Assembly: GCA_032622095.1 (NCBI GenBank)
Contig: CP136068.1
Location: 186,425,309-186,489,308 of the forward strand
Direction: 5' to 3'
Source of the DNA: Siphonodentalium dalli
Taxonomy: Eukaryota > Mollusca > Scaphopoda > Gadilida > Siphonodentaliidae
Length of the DNA stretch: 64,000 nucleotides
The notes under the pieces are model-generated. The model made no database searches, was not told the origin of the DNA, and saw nothing but the letters and a program-made list of their open reading frames with translations. How positions within the stretch are numbered: position 1 is the stretch's first letter; every line of letters begins with the position of its first letter. This document shows, piece by piece, positions 9,066-18,225 of this stretch. Position numbers and translations under genes: made by a program.

Positions 9066-11693
9066 ATGTCTGTCAAAATAAAAATAAATACGGCTGGTTT
9101 GGAGGAATTGACAAAAATTCCACAAGTCGATGATTCTATAGCTGTGGCTATAATTTTGAAACGTCGGGAGGTGGTCACTCTGTCCAGAGATGATTTAGTG
9201 AATGTCGCGCGTTTTCGTGGGTCGCAACAACAATGGTCGGTTATCGATTTCAGTCCCGCGCCATCAGGTACACTCGCCGATAATTGGCTTCCATTTAAAT
9301 TGGATCCATCAAAAACCTCACATTTCGATGATTATCCAGCGGGGTACGATTCTGGTCAGGCTGCAGCCGAATCATCAGCTATGCTCAGCCCCCCACAATC
9401 AACAAACACACTTGACTCCGAACAAGAACGGTTGCGTCGATACAATGCCGAAAAATCTTTTATCATGGGCGTCCATGATGTTATTGAGTCACACAAATTA
9501 GCAGACGACACTCGACGAAGGTTGTCGTGGACGCCAGGGAGTCAAACAACTCATGATACTCCACACGGTCTGGTGTCAATGGCTACGGGAACTCAATACA
9601 TGGTAAGTACCCAAGCAGTGACAAGTGCTACCACGGTAGTCACTCGTGCATCAGGGCCAATTAGTTTTGGGGACACCGTTAAGTTATCTACGGTGACCAC
9701 CCATAGTACTTGGCAAGCAATCGATCAACTGCAACAAGCCATGACATCGGCTATGTCTGCATTGGGACAACTTCCATCTCATCAACCTAGTTTTCTAACG
9801 ACACAAAGGTCATCAACTGATTTGCCTAATCAGTTTGCACCGTTGCCAATACCACAAGCACCATCTGCTCAGTTAACCACCCCAGTCACGCGGTTGTCAA
9901 TATCGAATGCTATGTTGACGAATCCCACTTACTCACAGGTCTCGTCCACCTATACATACTCCGCAGTGCCTGATACCCGGTTATCGGGGACAAATTATCA
10001 GGCGGGTTATGTGCCCACATCCAACCCGACATTGGGTGTACAAAATAAAATACAGATGTCGACATTTGATCTAAGTCAGCCTCCACCACATTATGGACGG
10101 CATGACCAGCAGATATCAAATACGGTTCCGACTTCAAATACTTTTAACGCTCCAGTTGGTTATCAACTTGGACAAATTCAAACACCGGTTATGCAACCGG
10201 GGTGGCAGCAACCATCGGTCATTCATCAACCGGTCTTTCAACAACCACCGGTGATGCAACAACCACCGGTGATGCCACAACAACCGGTGATGCCCCAGCA
10301 ACCGGTGTTGCCACAACAACCGGTGCTGCAACAACAACCGGTGATGCAACAGCAACAACCGGTGATGCAACAGCAACAACCGGTGATGCAACAGCAACAA
10401 CCGGTGATGCAACAGCAACAACCGGTGATGCAACAGCAACAACCGGTGATGCAACCACAACAACCGGTGATGCAACAGCAACAACCATTAGTACAACAAC
10501 CGGTATATCGCCAGCCGGTATATCAACAGCCGGTCCTTCCACACATTGTTCACCAACAACCACTACCTCAGGGACAACCCGGTTACCAGGCCCACCCTGA
10601 GCAAAATCATTGGCAATATGGTAGAGACCGGCGGTTAGCTCGAATGCCCAAAGGTTTCTTCTATGACGGGGTGTAGGCGTGGCATCCCTTCAAATTAAAA
10701 TTCGTTAAGTATGTAGAATCCCAGCAATGGGGACCAGAGGAGGTTAAGCAAGCCTTATGTTGGTGCATGAGTGGACGAGCAAGCGAGTATTTTACCTTGC
10801 TCACGGACAGAAATCCAGATATTACGTCCGATCAATTGTTGTCTGGGCTGGAAACTCGCTTTGGGCATCATGACCTGCCGGAAACTACACAATTGCAGTT
10901 TCAGCAGGCCAAGCAAGTTCCGGGTCAATCTCTGGATGAGTGGGCAGAAACGGTCCTATCATTGGCCACCAGGGCATTTCGGGATTGTCCCGCAGACTTT
11001 ACCTTCAGGCAGGCTGTTTTGAGATTTTGCCAGGGGTGTTCAGACACGAGAGCCGCGGAATTGGTCAGTATGGAGACTCCACTGACCATGGAGCAGGCCA
11101 TCAACCGCATAAGGTGGCATCAACACAACTATGCCGCCATTCATGGCTCAAAAATACATGTACCTCGTCAAGATGTTCGTCGATTGTCGACCGATACATC
11201 AGACGATGATAGGATTCGTGTCATTAGACCACATAATAGAGGTAGGCCGAACAGATTTCCAGGCAAAGAGCCTCACTCATCAGAGTCTGAGGACGACCAA
11301 AACCGACATAAACAGGTTCAGAGGGGAGCGAATCCCAGGTATCGGAATACCGGGGAATTTTCGTTGTGGAAATCGCGCACCCTAGCACTCGAGACCAGTG
11401 TCGAGAGTTTACATCGAAAATTGGAAACTATGACAGATACATTTTCAAAGTTGTTACCTGGAAATAAGAATTTCGGGGATAAATCGCCCCAAACCCTAAA
11501 TAGAGGGGTTCGCACACCTCCAAGGTCAAGGTCACCCTCACCTCAATCTAAAGTACAATGCTTTTCCTGTCGGGGTTACGGACATTACCAGAAGTTCTGC
11601 CCCTCGAGGAACCCAGTGAACAGTATGAATAAAGATACGGTTGTCCGGTTCACAGATAATTTAAATGGGACTGGGGCAGATCACGAGGTCTGA
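9066..11693 (+). CDS. gag: gypsy Gag with N-terminal HhH domain, interrupted by one TAG
   Basis: The ATG at 9066 opens a frame that runs to the TGA at 11691-11693, interrupted only by TAG at 10674-10676. Residues 6-48 (INTAGLEELTKIPQVDDSIA..., then LSRDDLVNV) match the helix-hairpin-helix motif of ComEA-type DNA-binding proteins, unusual for a Gag. A low-complexity Ser/Thr/Gln stretch follows. Next comes a 21 bp tandem repeat (10330-10490) coding for PVMQQQQ; this copy has two units fewer than the partial copy downstream. The capsid-like retrotransposon Gag domain starts at the TAG (AWHPFKLKFVKYVESQQW) and runs to about 11130. A CCHC zinc knuckle (CFSCRGYGHYQKFC) lies near 11560-11601. The TAG could be a point mutation or be read through; the second copy ends before it, so no comparison is possible here. 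Confidence 0.88.
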
Positions 11694-11706
11694 ATATGCC
11701 CCCCAG
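11660..11706 (+). promoter_or_regulatory. Programmed -1 ribosomal frameshift signal between gag and pol
   Basis: The heptamer T TTA AAT (11660-11666) is in the gag reading phase expected of an X XXY YYZ slippery site. It immediately follows the TAA (11657-11659) that closes the pol frame upstream, and shifting back one base enters pol directly. Five to six bases downstream a hairpin can form: CTGGGGCA (11671-11678) with TGCCCC...AG (11697-11706), six consecutive pairs plus two beyond a CC bulge. Spacing and geometry match known -1 signals. Confidence 0.85.
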
Positions 11707-14700
11707 GAATACACATGACCTCAGCAGTGAAATGGATATTGGCAATTGTGGCGAATTAACCATTCAGCGGGTAAAATCATTTTCGGCTATCGAAATACCA
11801 TTAGAAATTGCCGGTACCCATGCAAAAGCTGTTGTTGATACCGCGGCAGATTCAACCATTATCTCAGATAGGTTGTTCCAGTTATTGGAAGTGAAACCAA
11901 TGATTATAAAATCAATGAAATTTCACACTGCGGCAAGGGATAAACACATGTTTGGATGTCTGGTGGGGCCTGTGGAAATTAAAATAGGCGATTTAATATG
12001 TAGCGAAAATGTGTACGTGGCCCCAATTGAGGATCAAATGTTATTGGGCATAGATTTTCTTAGAAAATATGATGCACTTATCACAGCCAACACAGGCTCA
12101 ATTTCCTTGGGTAAATGTAGGTTGCCTACAATTATATCCAAAGACGAAGGGTCTAGGGTCGCTCGAGTGTGTGTGGCAAACAATACCGTTATACCTGCGT
12201 GGTCTGTAGTGCGGGTACAGTGTGACATTGACACACTTATTTCCGAATTTATGATCGAGCCAAATCATGAATATATTGATCTCGTACTACCCACAGTGCA
12301 TCATGGTTCAGAGAACCCCACAATTTGTTTGATTAATGCAAGCGAAAAGGACGTGCACATTAACAAACACGATTGTATTGGGGAAGCCCAAGAAATTGAC
12401 CAGATACATGCATGTCAACTTAGTGACAAGTCGGTTGAGTGTCAACCTAGGTTATCTGAGGAGTCGACACTTACGGACGTGACACATGTGAGTCAGGTGA
12501 GCCGCGTTGAATGCAGTGACGAAACAACGGAGGTTATCTCTGGTTGTTCGGATATGATTCCAGGGGAAGTACCAGAACTTCCTGAACATATCCAAGCTTT
12601 ATATAGACGCTCGACTCAGAATATACCCCAGGACGAAGCTGCGTGTTTCGCACACTTGTTACTCAAGTATCAAGATGTGTTTGCGAAAGACGAGTTTGAC
12701 TTGGGTAATTTTACAGAGATAGAACATGGCATTCCTCTAATCGAAGGGGCGCACCCTGTTAAACAACCCATGAGGCGCACCCCAGCTTGTTTCATTGGCC
12801 AAGAGGAAGCCCATTTGAAAAAATTGTTGGAGGCCAAAGTCATTCAGCCCTCTATTTCTGAATGGGCGTCGGCTCCGGTTCTCGTAAAAAAGCGTGACTC
12901 CACAATGAGGTGGTGCGTCGATTATCGCCGCGTTAACGCTGTTACAAGGAAAGAAGTCTATCCATTACCTAGAATTGATGACTGTCTAGATACCTTGGCC
13001 GGAAATTCATGGTTTGGTAAGGCAGATTGTCTATCTGCGTACCATCAAGTTTCGGTACGAAAAGAAGACCGCCCTAAGACCGCATTCCTCACAAAATACG
13101 GGACCTTTGAATACCTTAAAATGCCGTTTGGTTTATTTGGGTCGCCGTTTACTTGGTGTAGAGTTATAAATCTTGTACTCCAAGGCATAAACTGGGACAT
13201 CTGTTTAGGGTATATAGACGATCTGGTTGTGATGGGCGATTCGTTATGTAATCACCGTCAAAACATAGCTACGGTCCTCGCTAGACTTCACAAGTACCAT
13301 CTCAAATTGAAGCCTAGTAAGTGTGAATTTTACCAGAAAGAAATTGAATTTCTGGGGAGGACTGTAAGTGGAACCGGCATTACCATGTTGGACTCTTCCA
13401 TAGAAACTGTACAAAATTGGCCAGAACCAACTTGTACACGAGAAGTCGAAAGTTTCTGTGGACTGGTGAATTACCACCGGAGTTTCATTAAGGGGTATGC
13501 CGAGTTAGCTAGGCCATTGTATGATGTGACTGGAAAAAAGGTTTTTCGATGGGGTGAAGAGCAACAGTCGGCCTTTGACCAGTTGAAACAGGCCCTAACA
13601 TCTCCACCTGTTTTGGCTATGCCAAATCTTTCGGATCCAATTATAGTCGATACGGATGCCAGAGGATATGCAATCGGCGGCGAAATGCTGCAAATTCAAA
13701 ATGGCAAAGAACGAGTGATCGCATATGGCAGTTTCGTGTTGTCACCTCAACAGAGACGGTATTGCGCCACTAGACGCGAGTTGCTCGCGGTGTTGCGACT
13801 TACCAGACAATTTCGTCATTATTTGCTTGGTCGAAAGTTTATATTACGAACGGACCATAGCAGCCTCCGATGGATTATGAATTTCAAAGAGCCGCAAGGC
13901 CAAATAGCCCGATGGTTGGAAGAGCTTAGCTCCTACGATATGGTTATACAACATCGTAAAGGCTCTCATCACATAAATGCTGACGCACTCTCACGAATAC
14001 CTATCGGTGAGATGTGCGAGGAATATTTTCCCAGCTGTGATCTGAAGGGCCTCCCTTGTGGTGGGTGCAAATATTGCACTAGGGTTCACCACAGCTGGGC
14101 CAAGTTTGAAAGTGACGTCGATGATGTTATCCCATTGACGCAAGGCCTCATCACGTTTGAGTCTGACGATGAACCATCAGAGGTGAGACAGGTAAGCATC
14201 TCGAGCAGGTCCGAAGAATTAGGGTTATCCTGGAAGCAGGGAGAATCATGGGATAACCCCCCAGACTTTTCGGGGTCCATTTGTCCGATTACCGGATGGA
14301 CGCATTCCCAATTGGATCTTGTGTACAGCCCAAACAGAGTACCGGATTTGAGGGTAAGAACAGTCACCCAGACCGATCAGTCGTTGCTGGCTGATGTATG
14401 CAGTCGTGACGAATTGGCGGAGGTTCAGCGAGAAGATGCAGATATTGCTCCGATAATTGGGTGGTTAGAGACAGGACGGGAACCCGGTGAGGGTGAACTC
14501 TTTCTGTGTAGTGAGGCCACCAAATATATGTGGATAAACCGGAGCAGGTTTCTTATGAAGTATAATCTGTTATACAAGGTGCGTAGGGGGCTAAGTCAAG
14601 TTGTGGTAATTCCGGCAAAGCATGCTAAAGAAGTTTTGATGTTAGCACATGATATTCCAGCTTCGGGGCATCAGGGAATCGCTCGGACAAGGGAACGTGT

Positions 14701-15898
14701 GCGCCAAAGTTATTATTGGTATGGGGTCTCGGACGACATCAAATTGTTTGTGGCATCATGTCCCCAGTGCAATCAAGGTAAGAAAGCCACTAGACAGGCT
14801 AAATGGGAACAGGTGATTTACCATGCAGGCGCCCCCATGGAAAGGGTTCACATTGACTTTCTTGGGCCTCTTACAGTGAGCGAAAAAGGAAATAAGTATA
14901 TATTGGTAATGACTTGTCAATTCACAAAGTGGGTGGAATTCATTCCGTTGGAAGATCAAACCGCAGAGACAGCTGCAATTACTGCAGTGAATGAATTCTT
15001 CACGCGATTCGGTTGTCCGTTGCAAATTTTCTCGGATCAAGGAGCCTGTTTTGTTTCAAAATTATTCACCGCCATGTGTGAGGCGCTCCAAATCCATAAA
15101 GCACGCACAACAGCATATCGGCCCTCGGCGAACGGTGCCGCGGAACGCCAGAACCGTACACTTATGAATGCAATACGATGTTATATCGATAAAAATCAGA
15201 AATCGTGGGACAAGTATTTACCACAGCTTGCCGGGGCGATGAGATCTTCCGTTCATCGTCTCACCGGTTTTACGCCAAATAAGATGATGCTGGGCCGTGA
15301 GGTTAATCACCCCGCAGATCTCGTTTACAATTTTCAACCGAAAGTCGTGGCATTCGAAAATGCAGCAGAGTACGTGCAAAATTTAGTCAAAATATCGAAA
15401 GAATGTCATGAAATTGCACGAACAAAACTAAAAACTGAAACGGAAAAGGCTAAACGAGATTATGACGTCAGGGCCAATAAATACGCATACAAACTAGGTG
15501 ATCTGGTGTATTTACTTGACACTGCAACAAAAAAGGGCAAAAATCGAAAATTGTCTCCTTTTTGGAAAGGCCCAGCAATTATCAGTGAAGTGTATACCCC
15601 ATATTTGTATAAAATACTATTCAAAAATGCTATTATGGTGGTAAATCACGATCGCCTGAAAAAATGTCGTGATCGAATACTGCCTCCATGGTTGAGTAAA
15701 TGTGTAGATAAATTTCGGGAAACTGGAGAAGTAGCTATTGAAAAGAAGACCGGTAAATTTTGTTTATGTCAGCAAAAATACGGTGGAAAATTTATGCTAC
15801 AATGCGATTTCTGTGATGAATGGTATCATGGGGAATGTGTTAATGTTACTCAGGAGGAAGCAGATAGTCTTGACAATTATAGATGTCCAAAGTGTTAA
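11696..15898 (+). CDS. pol: gypsy Pol: protease, RT, RNase H, integrase, C-terminal PHD finger
   Basis: The frame holds 1400 codons from the ATG at 11696, but is probably expressed by -1 shift from gag at 11660. Protease: VVDTAADSTIIS, with Ala where DTG is usual, and the later LLGIDFL. Reverse transcriptase: motif A Asp at residue 444 (FGKADCLSAYHQV) and YIDD at 506-509. RNase H: VDTDA, RRELLAV, TDHSSL and NADALSR, so all acidic residues are present. Integrase: an H2C2 finger (GHQGIARTR, CPQCNQGK), then Asp near 1053 (HIDFLGP), Asp near 1113 (FSDQGA) and Glu near 1149 (GAAERQN), a D,D-35-E arrangement. Residues about 1354-1400 form a C4HC3 PHD finger (CLC, CDFCDEWYHGEC, CPKC) in the place where chromoviruses carry a chromodomain. 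All catalytic residues are intact. The stop is TAA at 15896. Confidence 0.95.
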   Translation: MPPRNTHDLSSEMDIGNCGELTIQRVKSFSAIEIPLEIAGTHAKAVVDTAADSTIISDRLFQLLEVKPMIIKSMKFHTAARDKHMFGCLVGPVEIKIGDLICSENVYVAPIEDQMLLGIDFLRKYDALITANTGSISLGKCRLPTIISKDEGSRVARVCVANNTVIPAWSVVRVQCDIDTLISEFMIEPNHEYIDLVLPTVHHGSENPTICLINASEKDVHINKHDCIGEAQEIDQIHACQLSDKSVECQPRLSEESTLTDVTHVSQVSRVECSDETTEVISGCSDMIPGEVPELPEHIQALYRRSTQNIPQDEAACFAHLLLKYQDVFAKDEFDLGNFTEIEHGIPLIEGAHPVKQPMRRTPACFIGQEEAHLKKLLEAKVIQPSISEWASAPVLVKKRDSTMRWCVDYRRVNAVTRKEVYPLPRIDDCLDTLAGNSWFGKADCLSAYHQVSVRKEDRPKTAFLTKYGTFEYLKMPFGLFGSPFTWCRVINLVLQGINWDICLGYIDDLVVMGDSLCNHRQNIATVLARLHKYHLKLKPSKCEFYQKEIEFLGRTVSGTGITMLDSSIETVQNWPEPTCTREVESFCGLVNYHRSFIKGYAELARPLYDVTGKKVFRWGEEQQSAFDQLKQALTSPPVLAMPNLSDPIIVDTDARGYAIGGEMLQIQNGKERVIAYGSFVLSPQQRRYCATRRELLAVLRLTRQFRHYLLGRKFILRTDHSSLRWIMNFKEPQGQIARWLEELSSYDMVIQHRKGSHHINADALSRIPIGEMCEEYFPSCDLKGLPCGGCKYCTRVHHSWAKFESDVDDVIPLTQGLITFESDDEPSEVRQVSISSRSEELGLSWKQGESWDNPPDFSGSICPITGWTHSQLDLVYSPNRVPDLRVRTVTQTDQSLLADVCSRDELAEVQREDADIAPIIGWLETGREPGEGELFLCSEATKYMWINRSRFLMKYNLLYKVRRGLSQVVVIPAKHAKEVLMLAHDIPASGHQGIARTRERVRQSYYWYGVSDDIKLFVASCPQCNQGKKATRQAKWEQVIYHAGAPMERVHIDFLGPLTVSEKGNKYILVMTCQFTKWVEFIPLEDQTAETAAITAVNEFFTRFGCPLQIFSDQGACFVSKLFTAMCEALQIHKARTTAYRPSANGAAERQNRTLMNAIRCYIDKNQKSWDKYLPQLAGAMRSSVHRLTGFTPNKMMLGREVNHPADLVYNFQPKVVAFENAAEYVQNLVKISKECHEIARTKLKTETEKAKRDYDVRANKYAYKLGDLVYLLDTATKKGKNRKLSPFWKGPAIISEVYTPYLYKILFKNAIMVVNHDRLKKCRDRILPPWLSKCVDKFRETGEVAIEKKTGKFCLCQQKYGGKFMLQCDFCDEWYHGECVNVTQEEADSLDNYRCPKC

Positions 15899-15914
15899 GA
15901 AGGCATCCTATTGA

Positions 15915-15936
15915 CTCAAATCTTCTGTTTTCCAGA
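15915..15936 (+). promoter_or_regulatory. Candidate splice acceptor ahead of extra gypsy ORF
   Basis: A pyrimidine-rich run ending in tcttctgttttccag (15921-15935) follows pol directly and lies 8 bases before the ATG at 15943. It resembles a 3' splice site and could produce an env-like spliced mRNA for the extra ORF. Possible donors are AG|GTAGAT (8949) in the leader and ATG|GTAAGT (9600) in gag. Confidence 0.4.
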
Positions 15937-15942
15937 TCAAAC

Positions 15943-17033
15943 ATGAGTGACACTGACAATGACAGCGTGATCCTGAGGTCGGATCATGGCTCGCCAACAC
16001 CGGATCATGGGTTAGAGAAGGTACTCGATCGATCACGACCAGCCGTACCAGAGCCCATGAGAGGTGAGACTGTTTTGACAGGGATTATCCCTGCACAAAT
16101 AGATATCATGACTGCAACTAATTTTGAAACAAGTAGGCCAGGGATTATCCCAAAGCCAACTGCAGTACTGACCTCGACGCATTTTGAGAATTCAGAGGTT
16201 TACGCAGACCGAAAAAGGGTTACCATGGAAACATATCCTGGATCAGGGGTGGTTGTCACCCCCCCCCATTTGGAATTGAGAACGCAGAGTGTTATGCCGA
16301 CCAACAAAGGGTTAACATGGAAACATATCCTGGATCAGGGGTGGTTGTCACCCCCTCATTTGGAATTGCAGAATCAGGTATGACCTCTCTAGGTGTGCAT
16401 GGAAATCAAACCACATGCTCATCATCTCTTTCCATTTCAGAACCCATGGAAGTGGGAAATATGGATCCGGTTGGACCGTATGACGCTACAAAGTGTCCGG
16501 TGGTGGGATGCGACCAGGACGTGCGCGGCAAGCAACGCGAACATGTCTATAGCACCCATCTCAGACCATGCTGGTGGCCCATGGAAAACACCTATGGCAC
16601 TAATATACCAAAAAGCTTCAGAGTCGAAATCAGGAAGGACTTGACACATTTCACCCGAGCATTATGTCCGGCTGACGCATCTCCTGATGAACATCAAGAG
16701 CAGTTATTGCTCAGCCAGCTAAGGAAAAGATTGAATGTAGAATGGGATAGTCAAGCTCTTCCGACGCCGATGGTTATCGGTTCAGGAGCTCGGGATACCA
16801 TTCGTGAGTTTGGGAAGGATCTCGGCGAAAGAGAGCCGGAGAGCGGTTATCGCATCTCCCCGTGCATCAGCTCCAATGCCTGTCTTATCCATTGGCGGGT
16901 ATTGGTAGCAATCCTAAATAAGATTACTAAGGAACAACGCGAGGCTTTTGCACATTCACAGATTGAATTATGGATGATTGACATGATGAGAAACAGAGTG
17001 TTCCGGGGATACATCCCATCCTCAAGATATTGA
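15943..17033 (+). CDS. gypsy extra ORF: acidic N-terminus and C2H2-like zinc finger
   Basis: The frame from the ATG at 15943 (MSDTDNDSVILRSD) runs to 16383. The frame open from 16317 to 17033 continues the same protein. The switch coincides with a nine-C run at 16258-16266 inside a ~90 bp tandem duplication (METYPGSGVVVTP occurs twice), so a slippage frameshift is likely. The C-terminal part has a C-x4-C-x10-H-x4-H finger (CPVVGCDQDV then HVYSTH, near 16494-16560) and an alpha-helical region. A 63 nt segment (16378-16440; AG|GTATGA to TTTCCATTTCAG) could be an intron and its length keeps frame either way. The 3' end shifts frame again near 17010, after which the reading continues as QDIEEAREFITRG into the TatD ORF. 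The two ORFs may therefore have been one protein. I recognise no family for the N-terminal part. Confidence 0.7.
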
Positions 17034-17061
17034 GGAGGCACGAGAGTTCATCACCAGAGGA

Positions 17062-18225
17062 ATGTGGCCAGAGGAAGCCCCAGATGGGATTGCGGCAGCA
17101 ATTTTAATTCAGGACGCTTACCGGAAAACGGAAAGTTATACGAAGAAGCATCCACGGGATCAGTCCCACAAAAGGAGTTACAAACGCCATCGGCCAAATG
17201 CTCCAGTACCTAGTGAGAGTGAAATTAGGAGGCCGGAGAGGTCACAAACCAGTAAGTCCTCGGTTGTCGAGGTTAAACGAAGTTCGTCGAACCATTCTCG
17301 TAGGGATAGTCGGCCAAGGTCAAGAGCAGGTAAATCCTCGGTTATCGAGGTGAAGAACTCGAATCAGGAACAGAGGGTGCCGTGCATTGATTCACATTTC
17401 CACCGCGATAGGATGTGCGTGGCATTCAAACAGCCTCCACATACATCAACTGTGGATTTGTGTCGAAGAGCAAACGTGCGCGTTCACCATCAAGTTAATG
17501 TAGTTGGCGGAATCGAGGTCCACTGTGATCCAGCGACCTACCCGGTTATCGGGGATTTGACGGCCAATCCGCACTGGAGAGTGGCAGTTGGGTGTCACCC
17601 CAAGAAGTATGAGCAATTAAAAGCGCCCGAAAAAATGGCAGCCCTGCGAGCATTAGCACAACATCCGGCGGTTATCGCCATCGGAGAAATTGGGCTGGAT
17701 AGATCAATTCCCAATTTGAGCGAGCAGGCCATGATTCAACAAGACGACATTTTTCGAGAGTTGTTGACTTTGGGCCGGTTTTTTAACAAACCAATTATCA
17801 TGCACCTAAGGGGGCCACCAGGGAAGTCGCTAGGGCATGATGTGAGTTTTACGGCGCTGGAACTCGTGCAGACACAGACACATCTGGATCAAGTACTCCA
17901 CTATCACTGTTTCACTGGCACGAAACATGCAGTGCATGCCTGGACCCACCATCGACCAAACACATATTTCGGATACACAGGAGCCTGTGCACGATTCAGC
18001 GAGCTGCAGAAAGAAGGGGTGCGTGCAGTGCGGTTAAACCGGCTGCTATTAGAGTCTGACGCGCCACACTTTCCTACAGAAGGGCGTGACCATACCACCC
18101 CAGAGGTAATTGGAGAAGTGGCATGGGAATTGGCCCGTATTCTGAACATGGATGTGCGAGAGATTCTCTCCATCACTGCCGCAAATGCCAAGGATGTCTA
18201 CGGAATCCACTTGCCACTTGTTTAG
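17062..18225 (+). CDS. TatD-family metal-dependent nuclease carried by the gypsy element
   Basis: The 387-codon frame has a basic, Ser/Arg-rich N-terminal ~105 residues, then a complete TatD domain. Metal ligands are all visible: HxH in DSHFHRD (His112, His114), Glu209 in GEIGLD, His248 in IIMHLRG, His282 in HYHCFTG and Asp333 in LLLESDAPH. TatD enzymes are TIM-barrel, divalent-metal nucleases that cut or trim DNA, and some act on RNA. The human paralogue TATDN2 has a similar basic extension. The ORF lies between pol and the 3' LTR in the sense orientation, with its open frame starting right after the preceding ORF, and it contains four of the element's GTTAT/GTTGT hairpins. It thus behaves as a resident gene of the element. 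A role in processing nucleic-acid intermediates during reverse transcription or integration is inference. The start at 17062 is the first ATG, but in-frame sequence continues upstream. Confidence 0.92.
   Translation: MWPEEAPDGIAAAILIQDAYRKTESYTKKHPRDQSHKRSYKRHRPNAPVPSESEIRRPERSQTSKSSVVEVKRSSSNHSRRDSRPRSRAGKSSVIEVKNSNQEQRVPCIDSHFHRDRMCVAFKQPPHTSTVDLCRRANVRVHHQVNVVGGIEVHCDPATYPVIGDLTANPHWRVAVGCHPKKYEQLKAPEKMAALRALAQHPAVIAIGEIGLDRSIPNLSEQAMIQQDDIFRELLTLGRFFNKPIIMHLRGPPGKSLGHDVSFTALELVQTQTHLDQVLHYHCFTGTKHAVHAWTHHRPNTYFGYTGACARFSELQKEGVRAVRLNRLLLESDAPHFPTEGRDHTTPEVIGEVAWELARILNMDVREILSITAANAKDVYGIHLPLV

Noticed and set aside
10134-10600. Long overlapping open frames on both strands (Thr/Ala-rich, Leu/His-rich, Val/Ala-rich)
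   Set aside because: All are alternative readings of the 21 bp gag tandem repeat; the Gln/Pro frame is the one continuous with Gag.
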